Shown here piece by piece: positions 23,430-35,289 of a DNA stretch of 64,000 nt. The position numbers and the translations under genes are program-made. The notes beneath the pieces are model-generated. The model saw only the letters and a list, made by a program, of their open reading frames with translations, was not told the origin of the DNA and searched no databases. Numbering within the stretch: the first letter of the stretch is position 1; every line of letters starts with the position of its first letter. This stretch comes from Diospyros lotus (taxonomy: Eukaryota; Streptophyta; Magnoliopsida; Ericales; Ebenaceae): positions 24,211,307 to 24,275,306 of the forward strand of contig NC_068343.1 of the NCBI RefSeq assembly GCF_014633365.1. The letters run 5' to 3'.

Positions 23430-25374
23430 TGTAACACCTCCTCGACTCAAACATCACAGAAATGCATATGCCTAACCGCCTAAGAGGTGTTAGGAACCCT
23501 AAGTAGAGAAAATCATGGATTGAACCTGCCAAAAGATTGAAAGGGTTCCCTAGACTAGCATAAAATGTACAAGTCTTTCATTTAAATAGAGTTTGAGTGT
23601 GACATAAAAATAATATAATCGTCGAACTGATACAACGCTTTTAAACAAGAGTTACACAAAGCCACAAAATAGCAGGAAAAATATTAGGCGTCCAAAGTTT
23701 CCTTTCCATTTGCCTCACCTGCCTCCTTAGCTCCTGACATGCCAAACACACTTGGGACGTGGAACGTTCTAGGGCTATCAACCCAAGTTAGATAACATAT
23801 ATCTAAGTGAAGTGCTTTTATGAAGGAAATAGAACATGTATGTAATGCACATATGCAAAGTGAAACCTCCTTTTGTGGAAGCCATGCCAGGGTGTTGCAA
23901 TCACCCACGCGCACGACATGCTCACCTCAAACACACATATGTGACTCCAAGAGTCACCTATGACGGCCACTAACTTGCCACAAAACCATATGCCATATAG
24001 TGATGAAATAAGTAAAGAAACATGCTAAACAAGGAAATCAAGTGAGTAGGTCGACAACCAACACAAGTGATTCAATAAATGATCAATATGAAGCACAAAT
24101 AATGCAAGAAACCACTCATCGCTACTGACCCTTTCGATTCACTGTTTATAGGAATTTTGGCCCGGTTTAGCTGCAGTTTCACATAGTTCGAGTCACTAAT
24201 CCAAAATATTTTTACATAGGATGATAGGAAATAATTTAGGGAGTAAAACTAGAAAATTTAAGAGGAAGAGGCCCTGTCACGAGCCCTCATGTGCCACCAG
24301 AAGGGTGACCATGCGCAGCAGCAGCTGGCGCGTGCGATGCACGCGCCGCCTCCTTCCCTATTATGGATTCTGCAACTGAAAATGAAAATTGCTATATCTT
24401 GCCCATTTTAATTCCAACTCATCTTCCATTTGAACCTATAGACTCCCCTTTTTGTGCTCTACGACCCTACAGAAAGAAAATCAACTCACTACTTGGTTTT
24501 CCCACTGAACTAATTGATTTCTACTGAGGTGTCGGTTACGTAACACCACTTTCTTCCTTCTTTCCTTCCTTTGGTTCTTTTCCTCCTTGTTTAACTTGGT
24601 GCACTTGCTCATTTGCTACACTCTACATTCACGTAGGTCTTCCCCACCTTTATATAATCTCCCAAGACACCCAAATCTCAAGATATCGCTTAGCTTTTAA
24701 GTTACATCCTTTTCTTCCCAAGTCATCATTACCACACCTTGAATTATCCCTTTGAATTATCTTACAATTCTAATTTCCATTTCCTTCCAATCCCAATTCT
24801 CCAAGTTACACCTCCACGTGAGGATAAGAGTATATTATGACAATTATCTCTCTTTTTCAAGGCCAATCTCATTCTTCCAAGTCATGCCACCAAGTGACTT
24901 TAGGATAAAGGTTCATTATTATCTCTTTTTCAAAGCCAATCTCATTCCTCCAACTCATGCCACCATGTGACTTTAAGATAAGGGTTCATTACTATCTTTT
25001 TCAAAGCCAATCTCATTCCTCCAAGTCATGCCACCATGTCACTTTAGGATAACGGTTCATTATTATCTTTTTCAAAGCCAATCTCATTTCTCCAAGTCAT
25101 ACCACCATGTGACTTAAGGATAAAGGTTCACTATTCACTTTTACCTTTAACAAGTTGTAGCACTAGCACCTAGGCCAGGTTCCTTCTTTCCCTTATTTCG
25201 CTAACGCCCGAGATCCACTTCTGATAACATTCTAACCTTTTCCCTAGGTGCTTCTAGCCCCTTTACGCACTCACAATTTAATAGAACTAAAGGTGTCACT
25301 CATTCCCCTTGAATCAAAATTCCACTCACTTCATTACAACATCCAAGCCTTACATCAAGTTTTGGGGTATTACA
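23430..25374 (-). mobile_element. Solo gypsy LTR, 1945 bp, inserted in the PF04195-type gene
   Basis: Plus-strand ends are TGTAACACCTC and TTGGGGTATTACA, i.e. a minus-strand LTR TGTAATACCCC ... AGGTGTTACA. Flanks GCAAA (23425-23429) and ACAAA (25375-25379) form a target duplication with one transition. It contains four diverged copies of a ~70-bp phrase (CCAATCTCATTC..CCAAGTCATGCCACCA) at about 24860-25120 and a GC-rich block at 24275-24355. Coding remnants of one protein lie on both sides. Confidence 0.75.
24850..25130. repeat. Tandem repeat, about 65-75-bp unit, inside the solo LTR
   Basis: The phrase AAGCCAATCTCATTC, then TCCAA(G/C)TCATGCCACCA and TGACTTTAGGATAA recurs near 24860, 24935, 25005 and 25075 with small changes. 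Confidence 0.75.
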
Positions 25375-26360
25375 ACAAAGCCAAGGAGCCCCGTTCATGC
25401 CCGACTAATTGCCGTAGTTGCCACCAGCACTCCCTCTCCATCGGAAGCCAAAGAAGTGCCCCTCTAGCGGAAGAGACACAAGGTAGTTGTCAAACTAGGG
25501 TCTTCCAGTAAATTTTTTAACGTGTCGGACTCCCTAAACCAAGTTGTTGATGTGCCCAGGTCTTTGGGTCCAAGGCCAACTATCAAGGCTATAGGGCTTT
25601 CGGGTTCAAATCCATTAACTAATGTCGCAAGCTCATTGGGCTCAGATCGGGCTATAGCGAGTCGGCGCCTCCTCGATTGTGGGGTTGCAATGACGCCAAG
25701 CAGGATCCTCAGAGTCTCTACAACCATGCCTTTCGACCGAGGAGATTTGTCCAGGACCAGCTCCTCATGGAAGCCGATTTGAAGAGGCTCGCTTCCCTTA
25801 GGGATGAGGGATTGTACCGATGGGTGGAGATGTTGCAACTACGCGCTGCCAGTGCCACTCACCTTTTATTTATGGAGTCGAAAATAAAAAAGGCTAAGGC
25901 CAAGGCGGATGCTGACAGCCTTTATCATCGGGTTGCTTCGACTGATGAGGAGGTGGGGAGGGTATCGTCTAGATATCTAAGAGTGTTCGGTCAGAGAGAC
26001 GATGTTCGATAGGGGTTGGTCGAGCGGGACGAGAGGATTAAGGAGTTGGAGGCCGAACTAGACACTTCCTGCCAAGAGGTTGCCCGCTTGGAGGCTTGTG
26101 TAAGGAGGGAGGCTCTTTTGCAGTACCTGGGGGGTTTTGACGCTACGTTGGCGCAAGCCTCATTACTCTTCCCGAGGGTGGATTTTACTAGGTGTGACCC
26201 CTTTAAGGAGGTAATGGGTGGTTAACTTGTGGATCTGGGCTCGTCGGATCTAGTCGTTAGAGATGAGGCTTTGGAGAGGACTTAGGGGGTGGCCAAGGCT
26301 AAACAAGCAGAAGGAGATATTGATCAGGAGAGCGGGGTTCTCGATTCACCTCAGTTGAAT
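25375..26360 (+). pseudogene. C-terminal coiled-coil part of the interrupted PF04195-type protein
   Basis: Frame 25677-26012 and, after a TAG, 26016-26225 in the same frame give MLQLRAASATHLLFMESKIK, KAKAKADADSLYHRVASTDE, ERDERIKELEAELDTSC and VARLEACVRREALLQYL, a charged helical stretch ending in FDATLAQASLLFPRVDF. Upstream 25375-25511 continues the open frame from the inserted LTR. The N-terminal half at 22529-23429 and this piece together would make one protein of the family's usual plan. Stops at 25509, 26010 and 26223. Confidence 0.55.
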
Positions 26361-27770
26361 TAACATGCCATTGGTCCTTAGGGGTCTTACTTCTTTTTAT
26401 TTTTTCAACATGTAACTGGCCAACATTGTAACCCTAGCATTATTAGAATAAAAGAGATATTTCTGCATATGGCTAGGATTGTCTTTTGCCTCTTTTGCCT
26501 TAATTTTTCTTATTGTCATTACAGGTCTGGGATCGGGTCGTCGAAGTTAATCGATGTAGGGATGCCCAGATTGTGGCAGTTCAGGCGTGGTGTTATGAGG
26601 ACGTGTATGACATAAGATCAGGGGCACGTGGTCTGTAAATGAGGAATAATTTCTTGGTGGTGCAGAACACGTTGCTTTCTGGGGGCACTTCCCCAGGTGG
26701 TGCGTCGGTTTCCTAGGGAGGGGTATTGACTGCTTGGGCTCATGGCTCTATTTTGACGGTGAATCTCCTACCAATGAATGCAGGGCATTAATGAGCGACG
26801 TTATCCTAGGTGAGGTGGATGATGCTCAGTATTCTTTATTATGCCTATAAAAGGGGTCGTTCCCTTTGCTTCCTGCGCGCCCTCTACCCAATGCTTGAGC
26901 ATCCTCCTTTTAGCTAGATATCTTGGGGCCGGATGGTTGCTGATGTCAAGTCGAGTCAAGACTCTATCGGTGTGCATTACTATTTCGAACAACGACATGG
27001 TCGATTCAGGTGATGTGCCGACGGCTGGAATTAGCTGTGACTTGTGGCTCTGGGTGTTCGTAGTATGTGGGTTGGTAGCTCGCGATGGTCGTGGTACGAG
27101 GGCCAACTTATTCCTTAGCCTTGAGGAGTTCGCCCTTTGTCACCTCTGCTTTTCTGTCGTCCTTGGAATTTCAGGCTCTCTAAGGCCCATGATCGCCATG
27201 CTGGTGTTGTCATATTTCTTGGACCTTGCTTCAAGGTCCTTGCGCATACCTTTGCTTGCGTGGATCCGCATCACTAAGATGTGGCTCGCAAGGGGGGGTC
27301 TCCAGTTGATATATGCTTAGGGTCAACCGTGATGTTGTCATCGATTTTCTAGTGATCCTCACTGGGAAGCTGCTAAGGGCTATACGGAGGATGGGTAGTT
27401 GATAACAGGGTCGACCTTGTTGTCCCAAAGTTTGATTAGTCATGTAGGTCTTGTTGTGCTAGGATTTGACTAGGATAGAATATTGAACTGGCTCGGTTGT
27501 ATTTTTGTTGTAAGTGAACCATCGAAAGCGTAATAAAATTTTTGTGTCATGGACATACTTTGTAATGAAATGGAGTAATGAAATGAAAGTTTTCCCGAAT
27601 GTGGGTACCTTGTACTTTTCCTTCGCTTGGTTTGATGCAACGTTGGGTTGCTTAATTGTTGTGAGTATCAAACGATTTAGGATTGTTGCGTCCACCTATT
27701 CTGTGGTGGGCTTTAGCGGGACCGACGAAGCTTCCAATTTACTTTACTTGAATAAGCTTCGTGTTGCTTT
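26361..27770 (+). mobile_element. LTR-like 3' region of the PF04195-type element
   Basis: Non-coding, with a polyadenylation-like AATAAAAGAGA near 26449, a TATA box at 26846-26854 followed by a GC-rich leader, and no conserved ORF. Its layout resembles the sequence before the PF04195 start at 21840-22520, though the two are strongly diverged. The 159-residue ORF 26841-27320 has no recognisable domain. Confidence 0.4.
26846..26854 (+). promoter_or_regulatory. Probable LTR TATA box
   Basis: TATAAAAGG followed by GGTCGTTCCC and a C-rich leader, the usual form of a plant LTR core promoter on the plus strand. Confidence 0.55.
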
Positions 27771-30295
27771 AAGTAACAAAAAGGGAAGTGTCGAGCTGAC
27801 TCGCGAAATAGACCGGGATGATCCGAGATCTGTCGGGGCTGATTGAGGTAACTTGAGGTCCGCCAGGGCTTGTTTGATACAAAGCTTTATTGTAGATAGG
27901 CCGAGGTAACTCGAGGCCAAAGGCAGCAGACCAAAGTAACTTGAGGTCCGTCGAGGCTTGTTTGATACAAAGCTTTGTTGTAAATAGGCTAAGGTAACTC
28001 GAGGCCAAAGGCAGCAGACAGAGGTGACTCGAGGTCCACTTGGGCTTATTTAATATGAAGCTTTGTTATAGATAGGTCGAGGTAAGTCGAGATCCACCGA
28101 GGCTTGTTTGATACAAAGCTTTGTTATAGATAGGACTGGTCGGGCTGTCGAACACCGATAGATTAGATGAATAATGATTTGGATTTGCAATAAGGGTGCA
28201 ACCCAAAGTCGTCTCCCAACGAACCTCAAACGGATCTGTCAAAACAAGACTAAACGGGGGGGGGGGGGGGTTGATGAAAAACAAAAAACAAAATAAACAA
28301 GAACACAGTAAACCGAGATGCAACTAGTTGCAACCTTTCCTCCCTACCCGGGTATCATCATCCACCATATAAAGAACCTATTTATCTTTAATCCCCAGAT
28401 CTAAAAAAAATGCTTGACAATCGCCGAAGACTAAATCGAAACAAATATAAAAATCACAGAAGATCTTCTTAATCAATATACAAGTTTCAATTTTTTTAGC
28501 ACACAGATCTGAAACCGACATGAACAATCGCCCACTAAGTTTATGTTGTTTCTTGCAAACCAATACCCCAATCGAGCCTATTAGTCAAATCTGCCCAAGC
28601 ATCATGCATGCATTCATACGATCGCATAAAATACATACACACTTGAGAAGAAGCAACGAAACAAAACCATAGGATTAAAGATGAAAACAGATATACAAAA
28701 ACGTCCAAAGATTCAAACCGGATAAGGAGTATGGCATGCAACTGATTACAAAATCCTTAGCCTTCCATCTTGAAAAGAGCAATGGAGAAAAGGAAAATTG
28801 GCTACTGTTCACATGAGAAAAGAATAATCCTCCCCTAATGGCCTCTTAATGTGCTTAAATAGAGCTTAGGGAAGAAACCCTAGGTTACTAAAACTTCACA
28901 GCTGATTTAGAATAGGATAACGTGCGTTCTGGGCTTCGGCCCCTTCATAAAAATTGTAGATAAGGAAGAGTAGATGAATTTGGGATTTTTAATCACTTGA
29001 TTTGGATGTCGGACGCCCAAGTTATTGCCTTTTAAAGATTCAGCATCTGTGTAGCTTTCCTAATTTGACCCAACTTTTCGGCCCCAACTTTGAAGCAATT
29101 TTTGGAGGCCCAAACGAACTCGGATTTTGACAAACTATACCATTCCAGAAATCCCAAGAAGTCCTCTACAATATCTCTGAAGACATCATTCACGTTCTGG
29201 GATTATAACTTGGCCAAAAATTTGAAAGAAGCACAGAAGGTCAAATTTGTCAGCACACTTTTGCTTCTTTGTCTCCAATCTCCTTGTTTCCCTTCTTGCC
29301 ATCAAAATTCCTCTTGACCCAGGAAGCCCAAATCTGTCCAAAATAAAATAAAATAGTGTGAAGCTCAATTCCTATAAAATAAAATAAAACAAAATCAAGA
29401 TGAATAAAATGACACAACTAACGTGCAAAAAGACTAAATATGAGGGCTAAATAATATGAAAATATGCGCTCTATCAAGGACGAGGTAACTCGAGGCCAAA
29501 GGCAGTAGATCGAGGTAACTCGATGTCCGTTGGGGCTTATTTGATACAAAGTTTTGTTGTAGATAGGCCGAGGTAACACGAGTCCAAAGGCAGCAGACCG
29601 AGGTAACTCGAGATCCGCCGGGGCTTACTTAATACAAAGCTTTGTTGCAGATGCGCCCAAGTAACTTGAGGCCAAAGGCAGCAGACCAAGGTAACTTGAG
29701 GTTCGTTGGGGCTGGTTTGATATAAAGCTTTGTTGTAGATAGGCTGAGGTAACTCGAGGCCAAAGGCAGCAGACCAAGCTAACTCAAGGTCCGCTCGGGG
29801 CTTGTTTGATACAAAGCCTTGTTGTAGATAGACTGAGATAACTCGAGGCCAAAGGCAGTAGACCGAGGTAACTCGAGGTCCGCCAGGGCTTATTTGATAC
29901 AAAGTTTTGTTGTAGATAGATCAAGATAACTCGAGATCCGATGAGGCTTGTTTGATACAAACCTTTGTTGTAGATAGGCCTAGGTAACTCGAGGCCAAAG
30001 GTAGCAGACTAAGGTAACTCGAGGTCTGCCGGGACTTGTTTGATACAAAGCTTTGTTGTAGATAGGTCAAGGTAACTCGAGGCCAAAGGCAACAGACTGA
30101 GGTAACTTAAGGTCCGCTGGGGCTTGTTTGATACAAAGCTTTGTTGTAGATAGGCCGAGATAACTCAAGGCCAAAGGCAGCAGACCGAGGTAACTCGAGA
30201 TCCGTCGAGGCTTGTTTTATACAAAGCTTTGTTGTAGATAGGCCGAGGTAACTCGAGGCCAAAGGCAGCAGATCGAGGTAACTCGAGACCTACGA
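27771..30295 (-). repeat. Tandem array of about 88-bp units in a Tat-like LTR
   Basis: Units of about 88 bp occur at 27840-28136 and 29482-30290, about twelve in all; the gap is the insertion 28137-29476. Each unit holds CGAGGTAACTCGAGG twice, once before CCAAAGGCAGCAGA and once before TCCGCCGGGGCTTGTTTGA, then TACAAAGCTTTGTTGTAGATA. On the minus strand it follows the integrase remnant, as U3 follows pol. ORFs in the array are repeat artefacts. Confidence 0.85.
28137..29476 (-). mobile_element. LTR-like insertion, 1340 bp, with exact target duplication
   Basis: AGGAC flanks both sides (28132-28136 and 29477-29481) within the 88-bp array. On the minus strand the insert runs TGATAGAGCGCATATTTT ... 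GACAGCCCGACCA, i.e. TG...CA ends. No pol domains were found, so it is a solo LTR or a very short element. A run of 15 G lies at 28256-28270. Its start resembles the LTR-like start at 62756. Confidence 0.75.
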
Positions 30296-30299
30296 TAAG

Positions 30300-31560
30300 A
30301 AAAGAAAGTTTGGGTCTGGGCCCATATGAATATTTTGACAGGTGATAAATGGGAATATATATTTTTTGAATGATTTACAAGAAGATAGCCGCTCAGTTGT
30401 AATATTTCAGCAGGCTGGCTGCGTTCCATGACCTGGTCAAGGGTCTTCCTTAGAGCTCAACTAAGTGGTAAGCTCTTGCACCAAGGTTATTAGTGACTCG
30501 GTAAGGGCCTTCCTAGTTGGCACCAAGTTTCCCTTATAAGGGTAGTTTTCTTGGGCCTTCAATCTTCCTTAGGACTAAGTCTCCTTCTTGAAATTGTCTA
30601 GGCTGAACTCCTTTGTTGTATTTCCAACCTACTTTTTGTTTGGCGGCCTGTTCACAAATTTGGGCCTAGTCTCAGATTTCTTGGACAAGGTCGAGGTCGG
30701 CTCACTGTTCTTCACTGTTGGTGTCTTCTCAAAAGTACTGTAACCTGGGGCTAGGTTCCTCAATCTCGACAGGAATCATAGCTTCTGACTAGTAGATGAG
30801 TCGAAAAAGGGTTTCCATAGTCGAGGTTTGAGCAGTGGTGTGGTATGACCACAATACCATGGGGAGTTCGTCTGTCCAGGCTCATTTCGCCCTGTCGAGT
30901 CATTTCTTTAGTCATGCTAGTATGACCTTGTTGGCAGCCTCAGGTTGGCCATTGGTCTGTGGGTGCTCGACTAAGGTAAAAGACCTGGTGGATACCGAGT
31001 TCTTGGTAGAAGTCTTGGAGTCTACCGTTGGTGAATTGAGTGATGTTGTCCGAGCTTAGCACCCCAGGGAGACCATATTAACAAACGATATTCTTCCAGA
31101 TGAATTTTTGGATTCTTTCAGCGGTGATTGTTTCCAAGGGCTCGGCCTCGATCCATTTTGTGAAGTAGTCGACTGCCACTACCATAATTTAAGTTAACCT
31201 GCTGTGGTTGGAAAGGGTCCGAGGATGTCTATCCCCCATTTATAAGACAACCAAGGGCTGTCGAGGTTATGGAGCTCTTCCGACAGGGAATGATGCGTGT
31301 TTGCAAACTTTTAGCACTTGTCACAACGTTTCACATAGGCAAGACAGTCGTTCCGCATTGTTGGCCAATAGTATCCGGCTCTCAATATTCTTGCTACCAA
31401 GAACTGCCCGTCGAGGTGGCCTCCGCATACTCCTTCATGTATTTTAGTCATGATGCAGATGGACTGGTAGAGGATGACACATTTGAGAAGTGGCACGGAC
31501 TAACCTCTTCAGTACAACTGGTTCTCAAGTAAGGTGAAGTAGAAAGTTGTTCTTCTGAGT
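30300..31560 (-). pseudogene. pol: Tat-like gypsy integrase remnant
   Basis: Minus-strand words in order: IHEGVCGGHLDGQFLVARIL, AGYYWPTMRNDCLAYVKRCD (zinc-binding region, about 31440-31315), WGIDILGPFP (first core Asp, near 31235), VEHPQTNGQPEAANKVI (core Glu retained, near 30960-30925), LPMVLWSYHTTAQTSTMET and a tail with QEGDLVLRKIEGP near 30590-30540. Many stops and frame changes interrupt it. The array of LTR repeats begins directly after it. Confidence 0.8.
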
Positions 31561-31739
31561 CTCTTAGCTTCTTCAACATCTGCGGGGAGCGTCCCAATTT
31601 GCAGGAATCGGATGATAGGAGTTCCCCAAAATTTGGGCGCTACTTCTACTGTTTGTATGTCGGGAAGATCGACGGTGAGCAAATCCAAGGCCTCTTGTAT
31701 GACCGACTGGTTTTTTCCAGGTTTCTTGGTGCTAGTAAG

Positions 31740-32238
31740 ATTTGAGAGTAGATTTGCTCACCCATTTTGTTCCCTAGGGATATATTCAATTTGGAAATAG
31801 TCCAAAGATTCAGCCAAGGTTCTAACCTTGTGGAGATATCGGCCAACCTGTGGTTATTTTATCTGGAATTCGCCCTTGACTTGGTTAGTTACCAGTTGGG
31901 AGTCACTCTAAGTGATTAACCGGGATGCTCCAATTTCCTTTACTAGGCTTAAACTGGCTATGAGGGCCTCATATTCTGCTTGGTTGTTGGTTGCCTTGAA
32001 GTTGAAGTGGAGTGATTGTTCAAGAATCAAACCGCTGGGTCTTTCTAGGATGACCCCAGCCCCACTTTCCTTTATGTTAGAGGCTCCATCGATAAATAGT
32101 ATCTAGGGGTAGGGTTTTAGGTTTTGCCCAAGGGGGAGAGTTTAACACGAAAATTGGAGAGTACCTAGGATTTGATGTTCTTTCATGGCTAGTATTGAAT
32201 GTCGAATTCAGAAAGCTCGATTGACCATGCGATCATTC
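31740..32238 (-). pseudogene. pol: Second (plant Tat-type) RNase H domain remnant
   Basis: Minus-strand text MDGASNIKESGAGVILERPS, then HFNFKATNNQAEYEALIASL and, after a stop, SDSQLVTNQVKGEF shows the DG-S, E and D motifs of an additional RNase H found between the first RNase H and integrase in Tat-lineage elements. The upstream linker WSIELSEFDIQY lies at about 32230-32195, just beside the copia-type solo LTR that splits the gene. Confidence 0.8.
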
Positions 32239-33680
32239 TATTAGAGTTATGCCCCACAAGCTAATCATGTTTATGTAGTTGATCATATTTTGCATTGGGA
32301 CTCTTTATCTTCAATCAATTATTATTGCAAGGCATTATGTTTTTTATTTGTCATTGATGGTTGTCCTTATCATTTATTACAATCCATACTTGACAAAGTC
32401 CATAGATCAAATAGGCTCATGGAATATGGTCGTGCATAGAGATGATAATCATGAAACATATTCCCTATAAGCCTTGATCTTAAATGTTCCTAATCATAGA
32501 GTTATTAGGATTGGACACTAATAACTTGGATAGTCTAACACATATGATGCATGCTTAATCAGGAGAATGTTTTGTTTCATGGACATTGGTGTGAGGACAC
32601 TAGTGCGTATATGTGGGTGGTTATTATAAGAATAAGTACATTGAACTGACCCGCTACAGAATTCCTAATGGTTATTATTTAATGTCGAATTGGAATTCCT
32701 ATGTTGCAATAGTGCAGATTGATCCTTAGACTTGAGACATCATGGTAGTCTTATATTTGACTAGTTACATTTTGGTGCTTTTTGGATTCTAATGGAGTCA
32801 TTAACAAACTATCACTGGGCGTAACCTTATCACATATGAAGGCTTGTGAATGTCGAAATAGGATTCATCACTTATCAACAAGATGAGAAGATGTCCTATG
32901 TATTCCGATGATTTCATGACTGGGGAAATTCTTGGCCAATGTAAGGTGGAAATCAAACAGGTGTTTTGATTTCACCTATCAGGTCATAAATCTGGAATGG
33001 ATATATAGTTATTGAATGGTTAGGGTTTCGTCATAAAACCATACCCTAACTTCAATCGCGACATAGATTGATGAAAAGATTTTACTACACAGTAATTGCA
33101 ATTGAAAAGGTCCATGTTTTTCATCGTTGGTTAGGTATTCATGGCATGTTGCTAGATGTTCACCATGATATGTAGGGTTTTAGAATTAATTTGATTAATT
33201 CTAAAACTATTAATTAAAGAGTTTAATTAAGAAGCCCATGAGATAGGTTAAATAAAAGGCCCATGAGTTTAATTAAATAGTTTAATTAATCTAATAAGTT
33301 GGGCCTTGATATAGCCCAATAGAATTAGCCCTACATCTAGTCTAATGGTGGACCTAAGGGGTCACACACTTAGGTCAAGCCCATTCCACGATTTAAAAAA
33401 GAGAGTCAGCCCAATGTGATTAAGGGTAGAGCCTAAATTGTTTAGGGTTTTTTTCAAGGCACGATTAGGGTTTTGAACTCTATTTATATGTCTCTTAAGA
33501 AGATGGAAAAAAAGAGGAAAATTTTGTATTCTCTCAAGAGGCGCCTAGGGTTGCTAGCACTACTAAAGGCATTCGTGGAAAGGGTCGATCGTATGGACTG
33601 ACTTGGAGGAGATCGCATTTGCGACTCTACGGATCAAAATCGGGTAGAATCGAAGCCTTCATGGTTGGCGGTTCCTAACA
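32239..33680 (+). mobile_element. Solo LTR, copia-type, 1442 bp
   Basis: CATTC flanks both sides (32234-32238 and 33681-33685). The insert begins TATTAGAG (a TG start with one G-to-A) and ends GGTTCCTAACA, an inverted TGTTAG/CTAACA-type terminus. It lies inside a minus-strand pol gene: TDQSIRQILQKPELSGRM is read up to the right junction and WSIELSEFDIQY from the left one. A TATA-like CTATTTATATG occurs near 33479. It has no coding region. Confidence 0.8.
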
Positions 33681-34055
33681 CATTCTTCCCGAAAGCTCCG
33701 GCTTTTGGAGTATTTGCCGAATCGATTGATCAGTCTAAACCATGATCTGATGGCTTTGGAAATATGGCCTGAGCTTTTGGGCTGTTGTTACCAGTGCTAG
33801 TGCTAGCTTTTCGATCTTTTGGTATCGTAGCTCAGCTCCTTGAAAAGTTTTGTTGATGAAGTATACTGGCCGCTGTGTTTTACCTTCCTCCATGACTAGT
33901 ACCACACTAAGAGCATTAGTGGTGATGGAGAGGTAGAGTGAGAGTTCCTCTCCAGGCTCTGGTCTCCAAAGGATGGGACAGCTGCTAGGAAGGCTTTTAG
34001 CTCCTGAAAGGCGATTTCGCATTCTTTTGTCCAAAGTGATACCATTGTGATCGAT
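33681..34055 (-). pseudogene. pol: Tat-like RT C-terminus and first RNase H remnant
   Basis: Minus-strand frames give SLWTKECEIAFQELKAFLAA, then EPGEELSLYLSITTNALSVV, QRPVYFINKTFQGAELRYQK and LRPYFQSHQIMV, the usual connection and RNase H of Tat-lineage gypsy elements. A frame change near 33990 splits it. The RT palm that should lie to the right is absent because other LTR sequence starts at about 34040-34055. Confidence 0.85.
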
Positions 34056-35289
34056 TTGGGGTGTAGATCAAGATAGGAGCAAAAACCAGAGATCACCGAT
34101 GGCCAAAGCCGGAGAAGACGACCGGCGCGTGAGGTGCACGCTCCAGTCTTCACACAGAGTATACGCGCAAGGCGCGTGAGCTATAGGTATTTTCTGATTT
34201 TTATTTTAATATTTTTAGAAAATTATTTTATGAATTATGGTGTTGAAAAATTTTTAAAAATATTTGAGGAGGTATTTATTTTAGAAATTATCAAGGTGAA
34301 AATAGGAAGAAAATAGAGAAAAATATGAAGAAATTATGAAAAAATAGGTTTTGATATTTATATGAATAAATATGATGGCCAGGCTAAATTGAGGCTCAAG
34401 GTTGAGTGATTTTTCAATTTTAAGGCCTGGCACAAAAATCAAGGGTGGTCACATTATTCGAGAAATACTAAGTTTTGTTCAAATATGAGTGGTTTTTCCC
34501 GAAAACTTATACATGATATGTTTTCCTATACAAATTCATCATATTCACAAAGATTGCTAAATCTTACGTAATTTATGAACATTTTGTCATATCTGTACAT
34601 GTACTGTTGCATCGATAGTCGTGATTTTTCACATGACATGATGTTGTTGTCATATTGATACTTGTGAATGGGATGGGATGTCGCCCTGATAGTGTAGCTG
34701 TAATTCTCCAAGGGTGTTGCCAGAATAACGTACATGAGTATCCCGTTGCCTTGTGTACATGCTGGGATGACTACCTAGGGTTATGTACCAGGCTGGATTG
34801 CTAGGGAAGTTACACTAGGGTATCTGTTTATACTTTTTCATGCATCATTCATTCATGTTGTTTTAATCCTCTCTTAGAAGATTTCTCTTCTAATATTGGA
34901 CATTTGTCCCAGGAATATTTGATGTTCTAGGTGAGACGAGCGGTCAGAAAAGCAAAGGGGTGATTGAAGCATGAGCGTGGTGGAGGTTGTGGTGGGTCCT
35001 ATGTCGGGGCTAGGACCAATTATCTAGTTACTTTATGTTTATTTTCATTAACGATTATTGTAATGTTATGATGGAGGAACAATATGTATGAACTTACTTA
35101 TATGTTGAAATTATGGGATTTTGTGAGGTTCTGATTTTGCTTCCGTTTATGAATGAGTTTACTATTCCTTAGTTCTGTTTGGGAATGTTATTCTTATATG
35201 AGTATGTTGAGGATTTTAGTATGAACTGTGAATGTATGTGAAAAAAAAAATCCTAGCATAATAACACGCCCTTAAGAAATGAGGTGTTA
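34040..35289 (+). mobile_element. Gypsy-type LTR, plus strand
   Basis: Ends AATGAGGTGTTACA at 35289; a possible start TGATACC lies near 34048, beside the broken pol gene. It shares text with the LTR at 1-1173, such as AGTTTTGTTCAA..TGAGTGGT and TGGGATGGGATG. A GC-rich block (GACGACCGGCGCGTGAGGTG, near 34117) fits this LTR group. No clear target duplication. Confidence 0.55.

Larger units (their letters stand above)
18861..27770 (+). mobile_element. Composite block of plus-strand retroelement derivatives (PF04195-type gag), with nested solo LTRs
   Basis: Contains a coiled-coil ORF (21017-21838), LTR-like sequence (21840-22520), a PF04195-like ORF (22529-23429), a solo LTR (23430-25374), a second coiled-coil ORF (25375-26360) and an LTR-like 3' region with a TATA box. 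The order LTR - N-terminal domain - coiled coil - LTR matches one non-autonomous unit, with the remains of another upstream. It separates two parts of one minus-strand LTR, so it probably inserted there. Ends are approximate; no target repeat was proven. Confidence 0.55.

Noticed and set aside
26841..27320. 159-residue plus-strand ORF
   Set aside because: It begins before a TATA box in LTR-like sequence and has no recognisable domain; treated as chance.
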